A DNA stretch of 23,580 nt from Colivivens sp964537205. GTDB lineage: Bacteria > Bacteroidota > Bacteroidia > Bacteroidales > Bacteroidaceae. Positions 1 to 7,027 of the stretch are shown one piece after another (within the stretch, counting starts at the first letter, position 1; every line of letters starts with the position of its first letter). The stretch is from NCBI GenBank assembly GCA_964537205.1, contig CAZHZH010000043.1, positions 1 through 23,580 on the forward strand, read 5' to 3'. The position numbers were made by a program, and so were the translations under genes. The notes beneath the pieces are model-generated. The model was not told where the DNA came from, did no database searches, and saw nothing but the letters and a program-made list of their open reading frames with translations.

Positions 1-561
1 TTACAGCAAATGGTTTTCGGCTATATAACGCCAAAGCGGGGCGACCATAAGTGCTTGTTTCATTTCATCGCGCCGGAGCAGTGCTATTAGTTCCTTAAGC
101 GTGAAAAGATGTACAGTTATATCCTCGGTCGCATCCAAATGCTGGTCGGACACTTTCTCTACTCCACGCGCGATGAACGTATGGTTCAAATTAGTCATCG
201 ATGTCGGATTGGCGGAAAGAGAGGTGTATGCAGTCCACTCGCCTCCCGCATATCCCGTCTCCTCAAGCAGTTCGCGCTTTGCCGCGGCCAACGGGTCGGT
301 CTCATCCTTCTCCATAGTGCCGGCACACAATTCATACTCAATGATTCCAAGAGCGTGACGATATTGGCGTACAAGCACAAACCGTTGGTCTTTTGTGATT
401 GCTATGATATTTACCCATTCGGGATATTCCAACACATAGTAAGCTGGCACGATGCGTCCGTTCGGCATACGGAGCTTATCCTTTCTCGCCGTCATCCAAG
501 GCGGACACTGGATAATATATTCCGACGAGATGACCTCCCATGGTTTTATTGTCTTGTCCAT
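1..561 (-). CDS. Nudix hydrolase, ADP-ribose pyrophosphatase-like
   Basis: This 186-residue protein probably hydrolyses a nucleoside diphosphate linked to another moiety, most likely ADP-ribose, in the cytoplasm. The Nudix helix is visible at residues 81-103: it starts at G81 and carries E87 and the R96-E97-L-L-E100-E101-T-G103 core. The spacing between E87 and R96 is eight residues where the classical signature has seven, so a strict pattern search would miss it. The N-terminal beta-rich part (residues 40-80, with VRQYRHA) fits the ADPRase subfamily. The start lies 44 bp after the arabinofuranosidase stop, so the two are probably co-transcribed. The stop codon occupies the first three bases of the window, so the gene is complete. 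The family is certain; the substrate is inferred. Confidence 0.85.
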   Translation of the reverse strand: MDKTIKPWEVISSEYIIQCPPWMTARKDKLRMPNGRIVPAYYVLEYPEWVNIIAITKDQRFVLVRQYRHALGIIEYELCAGTMEKDETDPLAAAKRELLEETGYAGGEWTAYTSLSANPTSMTNLNHTFIARGVEKVSDQHLDATEDITVHLFTLKELIALLRRDEMKQALMVAPLWRYIAENHLL

Positions 562-605
562 AAAGCTGATATGAAACTACGTCAGACACATTCCACAAAC
601 AGTGC

Positions 606-2168
606 TTATTTAATTTGCAGGCAAACTATTGACGCCTTAGGCATCTCCACAACCAGCTTGCCATTTGAAATCCTCGCCTTCTTGAATTCGGCTACACCCA
701 CTTTGTCAGGATTCTCAAACGTATTGTGATCCTTTATATCACCTGAAGTCAGGATTTGAGCGTTCACCACCTTGCCTTTTATACCGTCAAGACCGACCGT
801 TACCTTGCATCCGTTTTTCAAGTCAGCGTTGGCAAGGTTGATGTTAATCGTTCCGTCAGCCATCTTCGACGCGGACGCACTTATCATATTCGACACACGG
901 TTGTGTGCTTTGTCCTGTTCGTTCTCAGCCTCGAAAGTCTCGCTTTGTATGTCCAAAGGGATGTTTACAGCTTCCATATTCGGCACATACATCTTAAACA
1001 CATAGTATGTAGGCGTGAGTACCATCTTGTCTCCCTTCGTCAACACCATGCTCTGTAGTACGTTCGCGACCTGTGCTATGTTACACATCTTTATCCGCTT
1101 GGTATATTGATGGAACACATTGAGCGAAAAAGCCGCCACCATAGCATCACGCATAGTGTTTTGCTGATAAAGATGCCCGCTGACACTTCCAGGCTCCTCG
1201 TCCCACCATGTTCCCCACTCATCGACCAGAAGGTCAACACGATTGCGGGAATCGTACTTATCCATGATGGCGATATGTTTTTTCAGGATTTCCTCGATTC
1301 CGACACCGCACTTTGCAACCGCCCAATAGTACTGTTTGTCATCAAACGAAGTCGCACTACCCTTGCTGCCATTCCATGTGTAGCATGTATAGTAGTGCAG
1401 CGACAGCCCCTTCATGCGTGTACCGACCTGCTTCATCAGCGTCTCCGTCCAATCGTAATCATAGTCACTGGCACCCGAAGCTATCTTATACAGTTTGTTT
1501 CCGTTGTACTCACGACAATAAGTCTGATACCTGCGATACAAGTCGGCATAGTACTCAGGGCGCATGTTTCCTCCACACCCCCAACTTTCGTTGCCTACAC
1601 CTATATATTTTACCTTCCAAGGTTCCTCCCTGCCATTTTGCTTACGCAACTTCGCCATTGGCCCGTCTTTGGCCGTCATATACTCCACCCATTTAGCCGC
1701 CTCCTCGACAGTTCCACTTCCTACATTCATGCTTACGTAAGGCTCGCATCCGAGAAGCTCGCACAAATTGAGAAACTCATGAGTACCAAAACTATTGTCC
1801 TCTACCGTTCCTCCCCAGTTGTTGTTAACCATACGCGGACGTTGCTCCTGCGGACCAATCCCGTCCATCCAGTGATACTCGTCGGCGAAACATCCGCCCG
1901 GCCATCGCATGACAGGAACCTTTATGTCCTTCAATGCCTGCAACACATCGTTGCGGTAGCCTTGGGTATTTGGTATCTCCGAATCCTTGCCCACCCATAG
2001 GCCGCCATAAATACACGTGCCAAGATGCTCAGCGAACTGACCATAGATTTCCTTGTTGATAACTTGCTTCGCGTCATCCATTTTCAGAGTGACCGATGCC
2101 TCCTTCTGTGCCGTCATTGGCAACGATAGCGCCAATACGGTTGCAAAACTTACACTTTTCATTCCCAT
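606..2168 (-). CDS. Secreted alpha-L-arabinofuranosidase, GH51 family
   Basis: This 520-residue glycoside hydrolase is expected to remove terminal alpha-L-arabinofuranosyl residues from arabinan or arabinoxylan. The N-terminus (about 20 residues, ending near MTAQ) looks like a signal peptide, so it probably acts in the periplasm or outside the cell. GH51 hallmarks are RWPGGCFADEYHW around residues 88-100, the acid/base Glu194 in GVGNES, and the nucleophile Glu317 in VDEWGTWWDEE. The C-terminal ~120 residues form the usual beta-sandwich. There is no type IX sorting domain at its end. A second in-frame ATG two codons downstream (2162) would also keep the signal peptide. The gene leads a two-gene unit with the Nudix hydrolase and diverges from mltG. 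No susC/susD pair is present, so this is not an obvious polysaccharide utilisation locus. Confidence 0.93.
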   Translation of the reverse strand: MGMKSVSFATVLALSLPMTAQKEASVTLKMDDAKQVINKEIYGQFAEHLGTCIYGGLWVGKDSEIPNTQGYRNDVLQALKDIKVPVMRWPGGCFADEYHWMDGIGPQEQRPRMVNNNWGGTVEDNSFGTHEFLNLCELLGCEPYVSMNVGSGTVEEAAKWVEYMTAKDGPMAKLRKQNGREEPWKVKYIGVGNESWGCGGNMRPEYYADLYRRYQTYCREYNGNKLYKIASGASDYDYDWTETLMKQVGTRMKGLSLHYYTCYTWNGSKGSATSFDDKQYYWAVAKCGVGIEEILKKHIAIMDKYDSRNRVDLLVDEWGTWWDEEPGSVSGHLYQQNTMRDAMVAAFSLNVFHQYTKRIKMCNIAQVANVLQSMVLTKGDKMVLTPTYYVFKMYVPNMEAVNIPLDIQSETFEAENEQDKAHNRVSNMISASASKMADGTININLANADLKNGCKVTVGLDGIKGKVVNAQILTSGDIKDHNTFENPDKVGVAEFKKARISNGKLVVEMPKASIVCLQIK

Positions 2169-2194
2169 GTTAACTTGTTCTCGATTATTTTCAT

Positions 2195-2202
2195 TATCTT
2201 TG
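2195..2202 (+). promoter_or_regulatory. Bacteroidetes -7 box for mltG
   Basis: TATCTTTG matches the Bacteroidetes primary-sigma -7 consensus TAnnTTTG. A TTG at 2175-2177, 17 bases upstream, could serve as the -33 element. The predicted start of transcription is about 20 bases before the mltG ATG at 2228. Promoter function is inferred from sequence only. Confidence 0.6.
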
Positions 2203-2205
2203 TCG

Positions 2206-2213
2206 CAAAGTTA
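2206..2213 (-). promoter_or_regulatory. Bacteroidetes -7 box for the arabinofuranosidase gene
   Basis: Read on the minus strand this is TAACTTTG, a TAnnTTTG match. No clear -33 element is seen at the right distance. It lies three bases from the opposing -7 box of mltG, so the two promoters would compete for polymerase. Confidence 0.5.
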
Positions 2214-2227
2214 AGAAATAAAACAAC

Positions 2228-3256
2228 ATGAATAAATACAAGAATAGAAGAAAGTATGTCATCGTTACAATTTTGACAGTTCTTGTTTTATTTTTAATAA
2301 TCATAGCCGCATTGGCGTTCAAACCATTGTCACCAAGTCACACCTTATATATATATATTGACACAGACGACACCATCGATAGTGTTGAGGCCAAGATAGA
2401 ATCGGCAGACGCCGGCATTTCATCCTTTGCCTTCAACATTATGGCGGCACTGACAGGCTATGGCGACAAAGTGCAGGCCGGAAGATACGAGGTGACTGAC
2501 AAGAAGTCCACTTTCAGGCTGTTCGGAGATATCCGGGGACACAGGTCTGTGCCTGTGGAACTTGTCGTACCGTCGGTTAGAACAGCTGACCAGCTTGCCG
2601 GCAGGCTCGCCTCGTCCCTGCTGGTAGACAGTGCCGAGTTGTCCACAATGTTCAACGACTCGGACACGTGGAAGTCACTCGGACGTACAAGGGAAACTTT
2701 TCTCGCACTATTCATTCCAAACACCTATGAAGTATATTGGGAAACGCCGGCAAAGCGACTCATGCGCCGCTTTGAGTCAGAGAACAAAGCCTTTTGGACC
2801 GAGGAACGCAAATCAAAAGCGTACAACATCGGCATGACAGAAGACGAGGTGATGACACTGGCGAGCATTGTAGACAGTGAGACCAGCGACAACACAGAAA
2901 AAGCCCGTATAGCCGGTCTGTACATCAACCGGTTGAACCACGGTATGCTGCTGCAAAGCGATCCGACGGTCATCTTCGCCATAGGAGACTTCAGCATACG
3001 CCGAGTCACAGGAAGACACCTGCAAACCGACTCGCCGTACAACACATACAAATACCACGGACTTCCCCCAGGCCCCATCCGCATACCGACCATAGCCGGT
3101 ATAGAAGCCGTTCTGAACTATGAACACAACAACTATCTGTACATGTGCGCAAAGGAAGACTTTTCGGGGTCGCACAACTTCGCCGAGACCTATTCAGAAC
3201 ACATGGCCAACGCACGAAAATACATTAAGGCACTTAACGAAAGGAACGTACACTGA
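2228..3256 (+). CDS. mltG: Endolytic murein transglycosylase MltG
   Basis: This 342-residue inner-membrane enzyme cleaves nascent glycan strands and releases them from the membrane, setting their length. Residues 10-31 form a single transmembrane anchor, followed by a periplasmic part. The YceG/MltG catalytic region is clear: LASIVDSET contains Glu218, aligning with catalytic Glu218 of the E. coli enzyme. It continues with GLYINRL, LLQSDPTVIFA and YNTYKYHGLPPGPI. The first Glu of the common EKET-type motif is Asp here, but the catalytic second Glu is kept. Length is typical. The start is supported by a -7 box about 26 bases upstream and by the short basic stretch before the membrane segment. 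The gene is apparently monocistronic. Confidence 0.95.
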   Translation: MNKYKNRRKYVIVTILTVLVLFLIIIAALAFKPLSPSHTLYIYIDTDDTIDSVEAKIESADAGISSFAFNIMAALTGYGDKVQAGRYEVTDKKSTFRLFGDIRGHRSVPVELVVPSVRTADQLAGRLASSLLVDSAELSTMFNDSDTWKSLGRTRETFLALFIPNTYEVYWETPAKRLMRRFESENKAFWTEERKSKAYNIGMTEDEVMTLASIVDSETSDNTEKARIAGLYINRLNHGMLLQSDPTVIFAIGDFSIRRVTGRHLQTDSPYNTYKYHGLPPGPIRIPTIAGIEAVLNYEHNNYLYMCAKEDFSGSHNFAETYSEHMANARKYIKALNERNVH

Positions 3257-3290
3257 CAAACCACAATACGTCACCTTCCAATTCACGGTG

Positions 3291-3316
3291 TGTCACAAAG
3301 TGACATCAAAATGACA
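3291..3316. promoter_or_regulatory. Palindrome plus TGACA repeats upstream of a sigma-54 promoter
   Basis: A perfect inverted repeat, TGTCAC-AAA-GTGACA, spans 3291-3305. TGACA recurs at 3312, 11 bases after the copy at 3301, and at 3254. The palindrome centre is about 68 bases upstream of the predicted sigma-54 start site. That is close enough for a regulator or enhancer-binding protein site. There is no T-run after it, so an mltG terminator is unlikely. The role is inferred. Confidence 0.35.
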
Positions 3317-3339
3317 GACTATACACACAAGCGGGGGTT

Positions 3340-3354
3340 TGGCACAGTTTTTGC
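3340..3354 (+). promoter_or_regulatory. Sigma-54 (RpoN) -24/-12 promoter of the sigma factor gene
   Basis: The sequence TGGCAC, five bases, then TTGC followed by A is an exact match to the sigma-54 consensus (TGGCAC-N5-TTGCW). The GG and GC doublets have the required spacing. Transcription would start near 3366, giving a leader of about 73 bases before the ATG at 3439. No TAnnTTTG box was found between mltG and this gene, so this is the best promoter candidate here. Confidence 0.65.
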
Positions 3355-3438
3355 AATAATGGCACATGAGAAGTTTAGTTATAAAGGAAAAAGAATAATT
3401 AGGGCAAAAATCCAATAAGCAGAAAGGACACAATTCAC

Positions 3439-4296
3439 ATGAGACAACTAAAAATTGACAAGAGTATCACGACAAGAGACTCTGAAAGCCTTGACAAGTA
3501 TCTGACGGAGATCGGCCGCTACGAGCTGCTCACGCCTGACGAGGAGAGCGATCTTGCGATGAAAGCATCAAGAGGAGACAAGGAAGCGAAAGAAAAACTC
3601 GTGTGCTCCAACTTGCGTTTCGTCGTGTCGGTCGCGAAGAAATACCAACATCAGGGAGTACCTTTGTGCGACCTAATCGACGAGGGCAACATAGGACTCA
3701 TGACAGCGGCGGATAAGTTTGACGCGACAAAGGGGTTTAAGTTTATCTCATACGCAGTGTGGTGGATCAGACAAAGCATCATGCTTGCAATACAGGAACA
3801 CGGGAAAACGGTCAGACTGCCACTCAACAAGACGGGGCAGCTGAACAAGATAAACAAGGCGATAAACCAGTTCGAGCACGAGAACCAACGCAGACCGACG
3901 ACCGATGAACTTGCCAAGTTGCTGGATGAGGACGAAGACAAGATAAAGGACGTGCTTAACGCGCAGACGTCAGTGAGCAGCATTGACGCCCCAATAACTG
4001 ACGATGACAGCAGTACATTGGGTGACGTACTCGCCAACGAGAACTCGCCTCAAGCCGACAAGGGCCTGGTACTTGATTCGTTGAGAGCCGACATAGCACA
4101 ATTCCTTAAGAACCTGACGCCAAAACAACGCGCGATCATAAGGATGAGTTTCGGTCTCGACGGAGAGGAGAAGTCACTCGACGAGATTGGAGAAGAATTC
4201 AACCTAAGCCGTGAACGCGTGCGCCAGATCAAGGAACTCTCAATACGCAAGTTGAAATCGAACATAGGAAGAGCGTCACTTATACAATACCTTTAA
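3439..4296 (+). CDS. RpoD-family (sigma-70 group 1/2) RNA polymerase sigma factor
   Basis: This 285-residue sigma factor directs RNA polymerase to promoters. Like Bacteroidetes primary sigmas it lacks region 1.1 and begins MRQLKI. Region 1.2 covers about residues 15-45. Region 2 covers about 57-115 and includes NLRFVVSVAKKYQ and KGFKFISYAVWWIRQSI. Region 3 follows to about 205, and region 4.2 carries a helix-turn-helix at 246-270 (LDEIGEEFNLSRERVRQIKE). Compared with the Bacteroidetes housekeeping RpoD as I remember it, many otherwise conserved positions differ. Examples are IMLAIQEHGKTVRLP where ILQALAEQSRIVRLP is usual, and changes in regions 1.2 and 4.1. I therefore infer an alternative paralogue, not the primary sigma. 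An AGAAAGGA ribosome-binding site lies about ten bases before the ATG. The upstream sigma-54 promoter fits a regulated sigma. Which paralogue it is remains unproven. Confidence 0.85.
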   Translation: MRQLKIDKSITTRDSESLDKYLTEIGRYELLTPDEESDLAMKASRGDKEAKEKLVCSNLRFVVSVAKKYQHQGVPLCDLIDEGNIGLMTAADKFDATKGFKFISYAVWWIRQSIMLAIQEHGKTVRLPLNKTGQLNKINKAINQFEHENQRRPTTDELAKLLDEDEDKIKDVLNAQTSVSSIDAPITDDDSSTLGDVLANENSPQADKGLVLDSLRADIAQFLKNLTPKQRAIIRMSFGLDGEEKSLDEIGEEFNLSRERVRQIKELSIRKLKSNIGRASLIQYL

Positions 4297-4308
4297 GTGA
4301 CACTCTTT

Positions 4309-4350
4309 TAAAAGGCGGCCCGGCTCAAAACAGAGTGGCCGCCCTTTTTT
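4309..4350 (+). terminator. Intrinsic terminator after the sigma factor gene
   Basis: A stem of GGCGGCC (4314-4320) and GGCCGCC (4337-4343) encloses a 16-base loop. It is extended by A/T pairs and followed by six T residues. It begins about 13 bases after the stop codon. Confidence 0.85.
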
Positions 4351-4446
4351 CGACACCTTCCGTCACACGCATCGGCGTCCCATTAAATTAGTTGGCGGTT
4401 TATTCTACACGAGTCCCCACACATTTGAAGAAAAATATGATTTTGT

Positions 4447-4477
4447 TTTGCTGTTATGTGATTAATTATTACCTTTG
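4447..4477 (+). promoter_or_regulatory. Bacteroidetes promoter for the small lipoprotein gene
   Basis: TTTG at 4447-4450 and TACCTTTG at 4470-4477 are separated by exactly 19 bases, the ideal layout for a Bacteroidetes primary-sigma promoter. The predicted transcript starts near 4484, about 25 bases before the ATG at 4509. Confidence 0.75.
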
Positions 4478-4508
4478 CAATAAGTTATATGCTTAACAGG
4501 TGTATTAA

Positions 4509-4838
4509 ATGAAACAGGCAATTGTAATTGTGTCTCTTCTTTTGCTTGCGTGCACTACCAAGGAACCCAGTGTCGGAGAAAAGACAGCGGAAATATACGA
4601 CGAATATTCCAAGAGGATGCGCACGGCAGAATCGATAGAGGACATGGCACAAATAGAAAACGAGTCGGATTTTACGGAACGGTTGCAATCGCTTCAGCCA
4701 GAATGGGACGCCTTGGTAATCAATGGAGATTCGTCGGAATACTATACCGAACGAGAAAAGATGAGAAAGCCGTATGAGACATACCATAATGTAAAGAAAG
4801 AAAGGCTGAACACTCTATATAAAAACAAGATTGACTGA
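4509..4838 (+). CDS. Small putative lipoprotein of unknown function
   Basis: I do not recognise this 109-residue protein. It has a short hydrophobic N-terminus ending in a lipobox (LLLLAC) with the acceptor Cys at residue 15, so it should be lipidated and held on the periplasmic or outer-membrane side. The remaining ~95 residues are charged and probably mostly helical, rich in Glu, Lys, Tyr and Arg, with no enzyme motif. The promoter directly upstream has near-consensus spacing. The MFS gene starts 70 bases downstream, without a clear promoter of its own, so the two may share a transcript. Confidence 0.75.
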   Translation: MKQAIVIVSLLLLACTTKEPSVGEKTAEIYDEYSKRMRTAESIEDMAQIENESDFTERLQSLQPEWDALVINGDSSEYYTEREKMRKPYETYHNVKKERLNTLYKNKID

Positions 4839-4908
4839 ACACTCCAAACCTTAAAATACACCGAAACTATCCTACAACATAACGTAGTTAACCAAAATTG
4901 CGAAAAAA

Positions 4909-6315
4909 ATGAAAGACAAAGAATACATGCAATTGATCGGCAAGATTTTTGCCACTGGAATAATGTCGTTTTGCGGAGTCGTAAGCGAAACGGCTATGAA
5001 TGTCACGTTTCCCACATTGATGAAGGAGTTCGATATCAATACCGACAGCGTTCAATGGGTGACTACGGGCTACTTGCTAATACTCTCGCTTACAATAACT
5101 CTTTCACCATATTTGAAGCACAACTATTCCCAGCGCACACTGTTCCTTACAGCCATCACATGCTTCATCTTCGCTACAACCCTATGCTGGTTGTCGCCGG
5201 CTTTTTGGACATTAATAGTGGGGCGCATGTTACAAGGCGTAGGTTCGGGCATAGCCCTGCCACTCATGTTCAACATCATACTCGCGGAAGCGCCTAAAGA
5301 AAAACTCGGCATGTTCATGGGTGTCGGCTCGCTCATCACAGCCATGGCGCCGGCAGTCGGACCTGTTCTTGGAGGATTCATAGTGGACCAATGGGGATGG
5401 AGGGAAATATTCCTTGTGCTGTTGTGCCTCTTGATACCGGCACTTGTCTTGGGAGCGTGGCTCATCAAGGACAGCGAGCCAGAAGGACACCTCCGCCTTC
5501 ACATATTCGACTACGTTCTGCTTGTCATCGCCTACTCTTCATTCATTTTCGCGACTACAAGCGCGGCACGAGCAGGATGGCTGAGTTGGAGAGTAATACC
5601 GCTATTCATACTTTCATTTATAAGCATATTGTTCTACGCATATAAGTCGGGAAAGGAACAAGCCCCATTGCTGCAATTCAAGGCAGTGCTCCACCAAAAA
5701 TTCCTGTTTGGACTTCTGTCAATCCTTGCCGTACAATTCGCCACACTCGCAATGGGATATATCATACCAAACTACTCACAAATAGTAAACCACACAAGCG
5801 CCTTCCTTGCCGGCGGACTGTTGGTACCTGGATGCCTCGTTGGCGCAGTACTCGCCGTCTATGCGGGTGTGATATACGACAGATTAGGCCCCTGCCGACC
5901 GATTCTCACGGGAAACACTTTACTGGTAATGTCACTATTGCTGTTCAGCTTGTTTGGCAGGGGGCTGACCACTCCCATATTCTTCGGATTCTATATCATC
6001 TACACCCTCGGACAAGGACTCTGTGTCGGCAACACAATGACATACTGCCTGTCACAACTACCACCAGGACTGTCAGCTGATGGCAACGCCCTTATCAACA
6101 GCCTGCAACAACTATCAGGAGCGGCTGGAACGGCAGTGGCGACAACAATCGTGTCGTCGCGGCAGTCTGCCGATCCGCTCAACTTCGCGGCCGCTACCGG
6201 CACGGGGACCGTGCGGACACTGTGGGTACTACTCGTCATACTGATACTCGCCGCATTCTGCGCCGTCAGGATGCTGTCAGGCAAGCCGTTACAACACAGC
6301 CCAATACAACATTAA
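4909..6315 (+). CDS. MFS multidrug exporter, DHA2 (EmrB/QacA-like) type
   Basis: This 468-residue integral membrane protein has about 12-14 hydrophobic segments and is a proton-driven drug or metabolite exporter of the major facilitator superfamily. Family motifs include the N-terminal ETAMNVTFPTLMKEF with VQWVTTGYLL (typical of DHA2 exporters), GRMLQGVGSGIALPL after the fourth segment, and the antiporter motif C, GSLITAMAPAVGPVLGGFI. Substrate cannot be told from sequence. The start follows an A-rich stretch with a weak Shine-Dalgarno, usual for Bacteroidetes. No TetR or MarR regulator, membrane fusion protein or outer-membrane channel is adjacent. The acetyltransferase begins 52 bases downstream and may be co-transcribed. 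Confidence 0.9.
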   Translation: MKDKEYMQLIGKIFATGIMSFCGVVSETAMNVTFPTLMKEFDINTDSVQWVTTGYLLILSLTITLSPYLKHNYSQRTLFLTAITCFIFATTLCWLSPAFWTLIVGRMLQGVGSGIALPLMFNIILAEAPKEKLGMFMGVGSLITAMAPAVGPVLGGFIVDQWGWREIFLVLLCLLIPALVLGAWLIKDSEPEGHLRLHIFDYVLLVIAYSSFIFATTSAARAGWLSWRVIPLFILSFISILFYAYKSGKEQAPLLQFKAVLHQKFLFGLLSILAVQFATLAMGYIIPNYSQIVNHTSAFLAGGLLVPGCLVGAVLAVYAGVIYDRLGPCRPILTGNTLLVMSLLLFSLFGRGLTTPIFFGFYIIYTLGQGLCVGNTMTYCLSQLPPGLSADGNALINSLQQLSGAAGTAVATTIVSSRQSADPLNFAAATGTGTVRTLWVLLVILILAAFCAVRMLSGKPLQHSPIQH

Positions 6316-6367
6316 TGCCGGCATGGTCTTATGAGCTAAAACAAAATTATATAACGAACAATACAAT

Positions 6368-6931
6368 ATGACAGAATTAGAAAAAAAGGCACAGCGTTTG
6401 CCATTTTCGTTCGATGACCCTGAGATAGACGCGCTGAAACTTCACGCAGTAAAGGGTTGTCAGAAATTGGAATCAATTGATGTTCTTGACACCGCCGGCA
6501 AGCAAGCCGCCATACGCGAACTGCTTGGAAGCGTCGGCGAAAACCCTAACATCCTTCCAGGGTTCATTTGTGATAACGGCGGCAACATACATGCGGGGAA
6601 AAATCTGCTTATAAACTACAATGTTACAATACTTGACGTTGACGAAGTCTACATCGGTGATTATTGTATGATCGGACCTGGAGTGCTTATCGCCACAGTC
6701 AACCATCCCATCACCCCCGCAGGAAGACGCAAACACTTGAGTTTGATAAAACCAGTAGTGATTGGGGACGATGTATGGATTGGCGGAAATGCCACCATAC
6801 TGCCAGGAGTACACATTGGCAACAATTGCGTGATCGCCGCAGGGGCGGTCGTTACTCACGACGTACCAGACAATACGCTCGTCGGAGGAATACCCGCCAA
6901 AGTCATAAGGACGATAGAGAACGACATCTAA
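6368..6931 (+). CDS. Maltose/galactoside O-acetyltransferase family protein
   Basis: This 187-residue left-handed beta-helix acetyltransferase transfers an acetyl group from acetyl-CoA to a sugar hydroxyl. The N-terminal ~60 residues match the helical cap of the Maa/LacA/NodL family. From residue 62 on, hexapeptide repeats are evident (for example VVIGDDVWIGGNATILPGVHIG). The catalytic His is H113 in the NHP motif, and Asn84 in INYN is the usual partner residue. The C-terminus VGGIPAKVIR is typical of acetyl-CoA-binding hexapeptide enzymes. Length is normal. It lies behind the MFS exporter and ends at a strong bidirectional terminator. The true acceptor is unknown; these enzymes are often annotated as maltose or galactoside acetyltransferases without proof. 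Confidence 0.9.
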   Translation: MTELEKKAQRLPFSFDDPEIDALKLHAVKGCQKLESIDVLDTAGKQAAIRELLGSVGENPNILPGFICDNGGNIHAGKNLLINYNVTILDVDEVYIGDYCMIGPGVLIATVNHPITPAGRRKHLSLIKPVVIGDDVWIGGNATILPGVHIGNNCVIAAGAVVTHDVPDNTLVGGIPAKVIRTIENDI

Positions 6932-6976
6932 AAGTCCGACACGCACCAACGTAAGGGCGATTTCATCTGTAACATT

Positions 6977-7019
6977 AACATAAAAGGTCGTAAACCACAA
7001 GCTTACGACCTTTTATGTT
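6977..7019. terminator. Bidirectional terminator between convergent genes
   Basis: Two perfectly complementary 17-base arms (6977-6993 and 7003-7019) flank a 9-base loop. The GGTCGTAA core is bordered by A-rich and T-rich tracts on either side, so it can work in both directions. It sits between the converging acetyltransferase and the barrel receptor gene. Confidence 0.9.
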
Positions 7020-7027
7020 TCTAATCA

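Noticed and set aside
1107..2000. A 297-codon plus-strand open frame
   Set aside because: It lies entirely antisense to the clearly functional GH51 gene and encodes no recognisable domain; it is a shadow frame.
2345..2360. TA-rich microsatellite inside mltG
   Set aside because: It is a short run encoding IYIYID in frame; it is too short and well conserved as coding sequence to suggest phase variation.
3291..3305. Palindrome as the terminator of mltG
   Set aside because: The 6-bp stem has a 3-base loop and is followed by TCAAAATG, with no T tract.
4509..6931. Lipoprotein, exporter and acetyltransferase as a dedicated resistance or biosynthetic system
   Set aside because: There is no regulator, biosynthetic enzyme or conserved context visible, and the three proteins have unrelated family assignments; simple adjacency is not enough.
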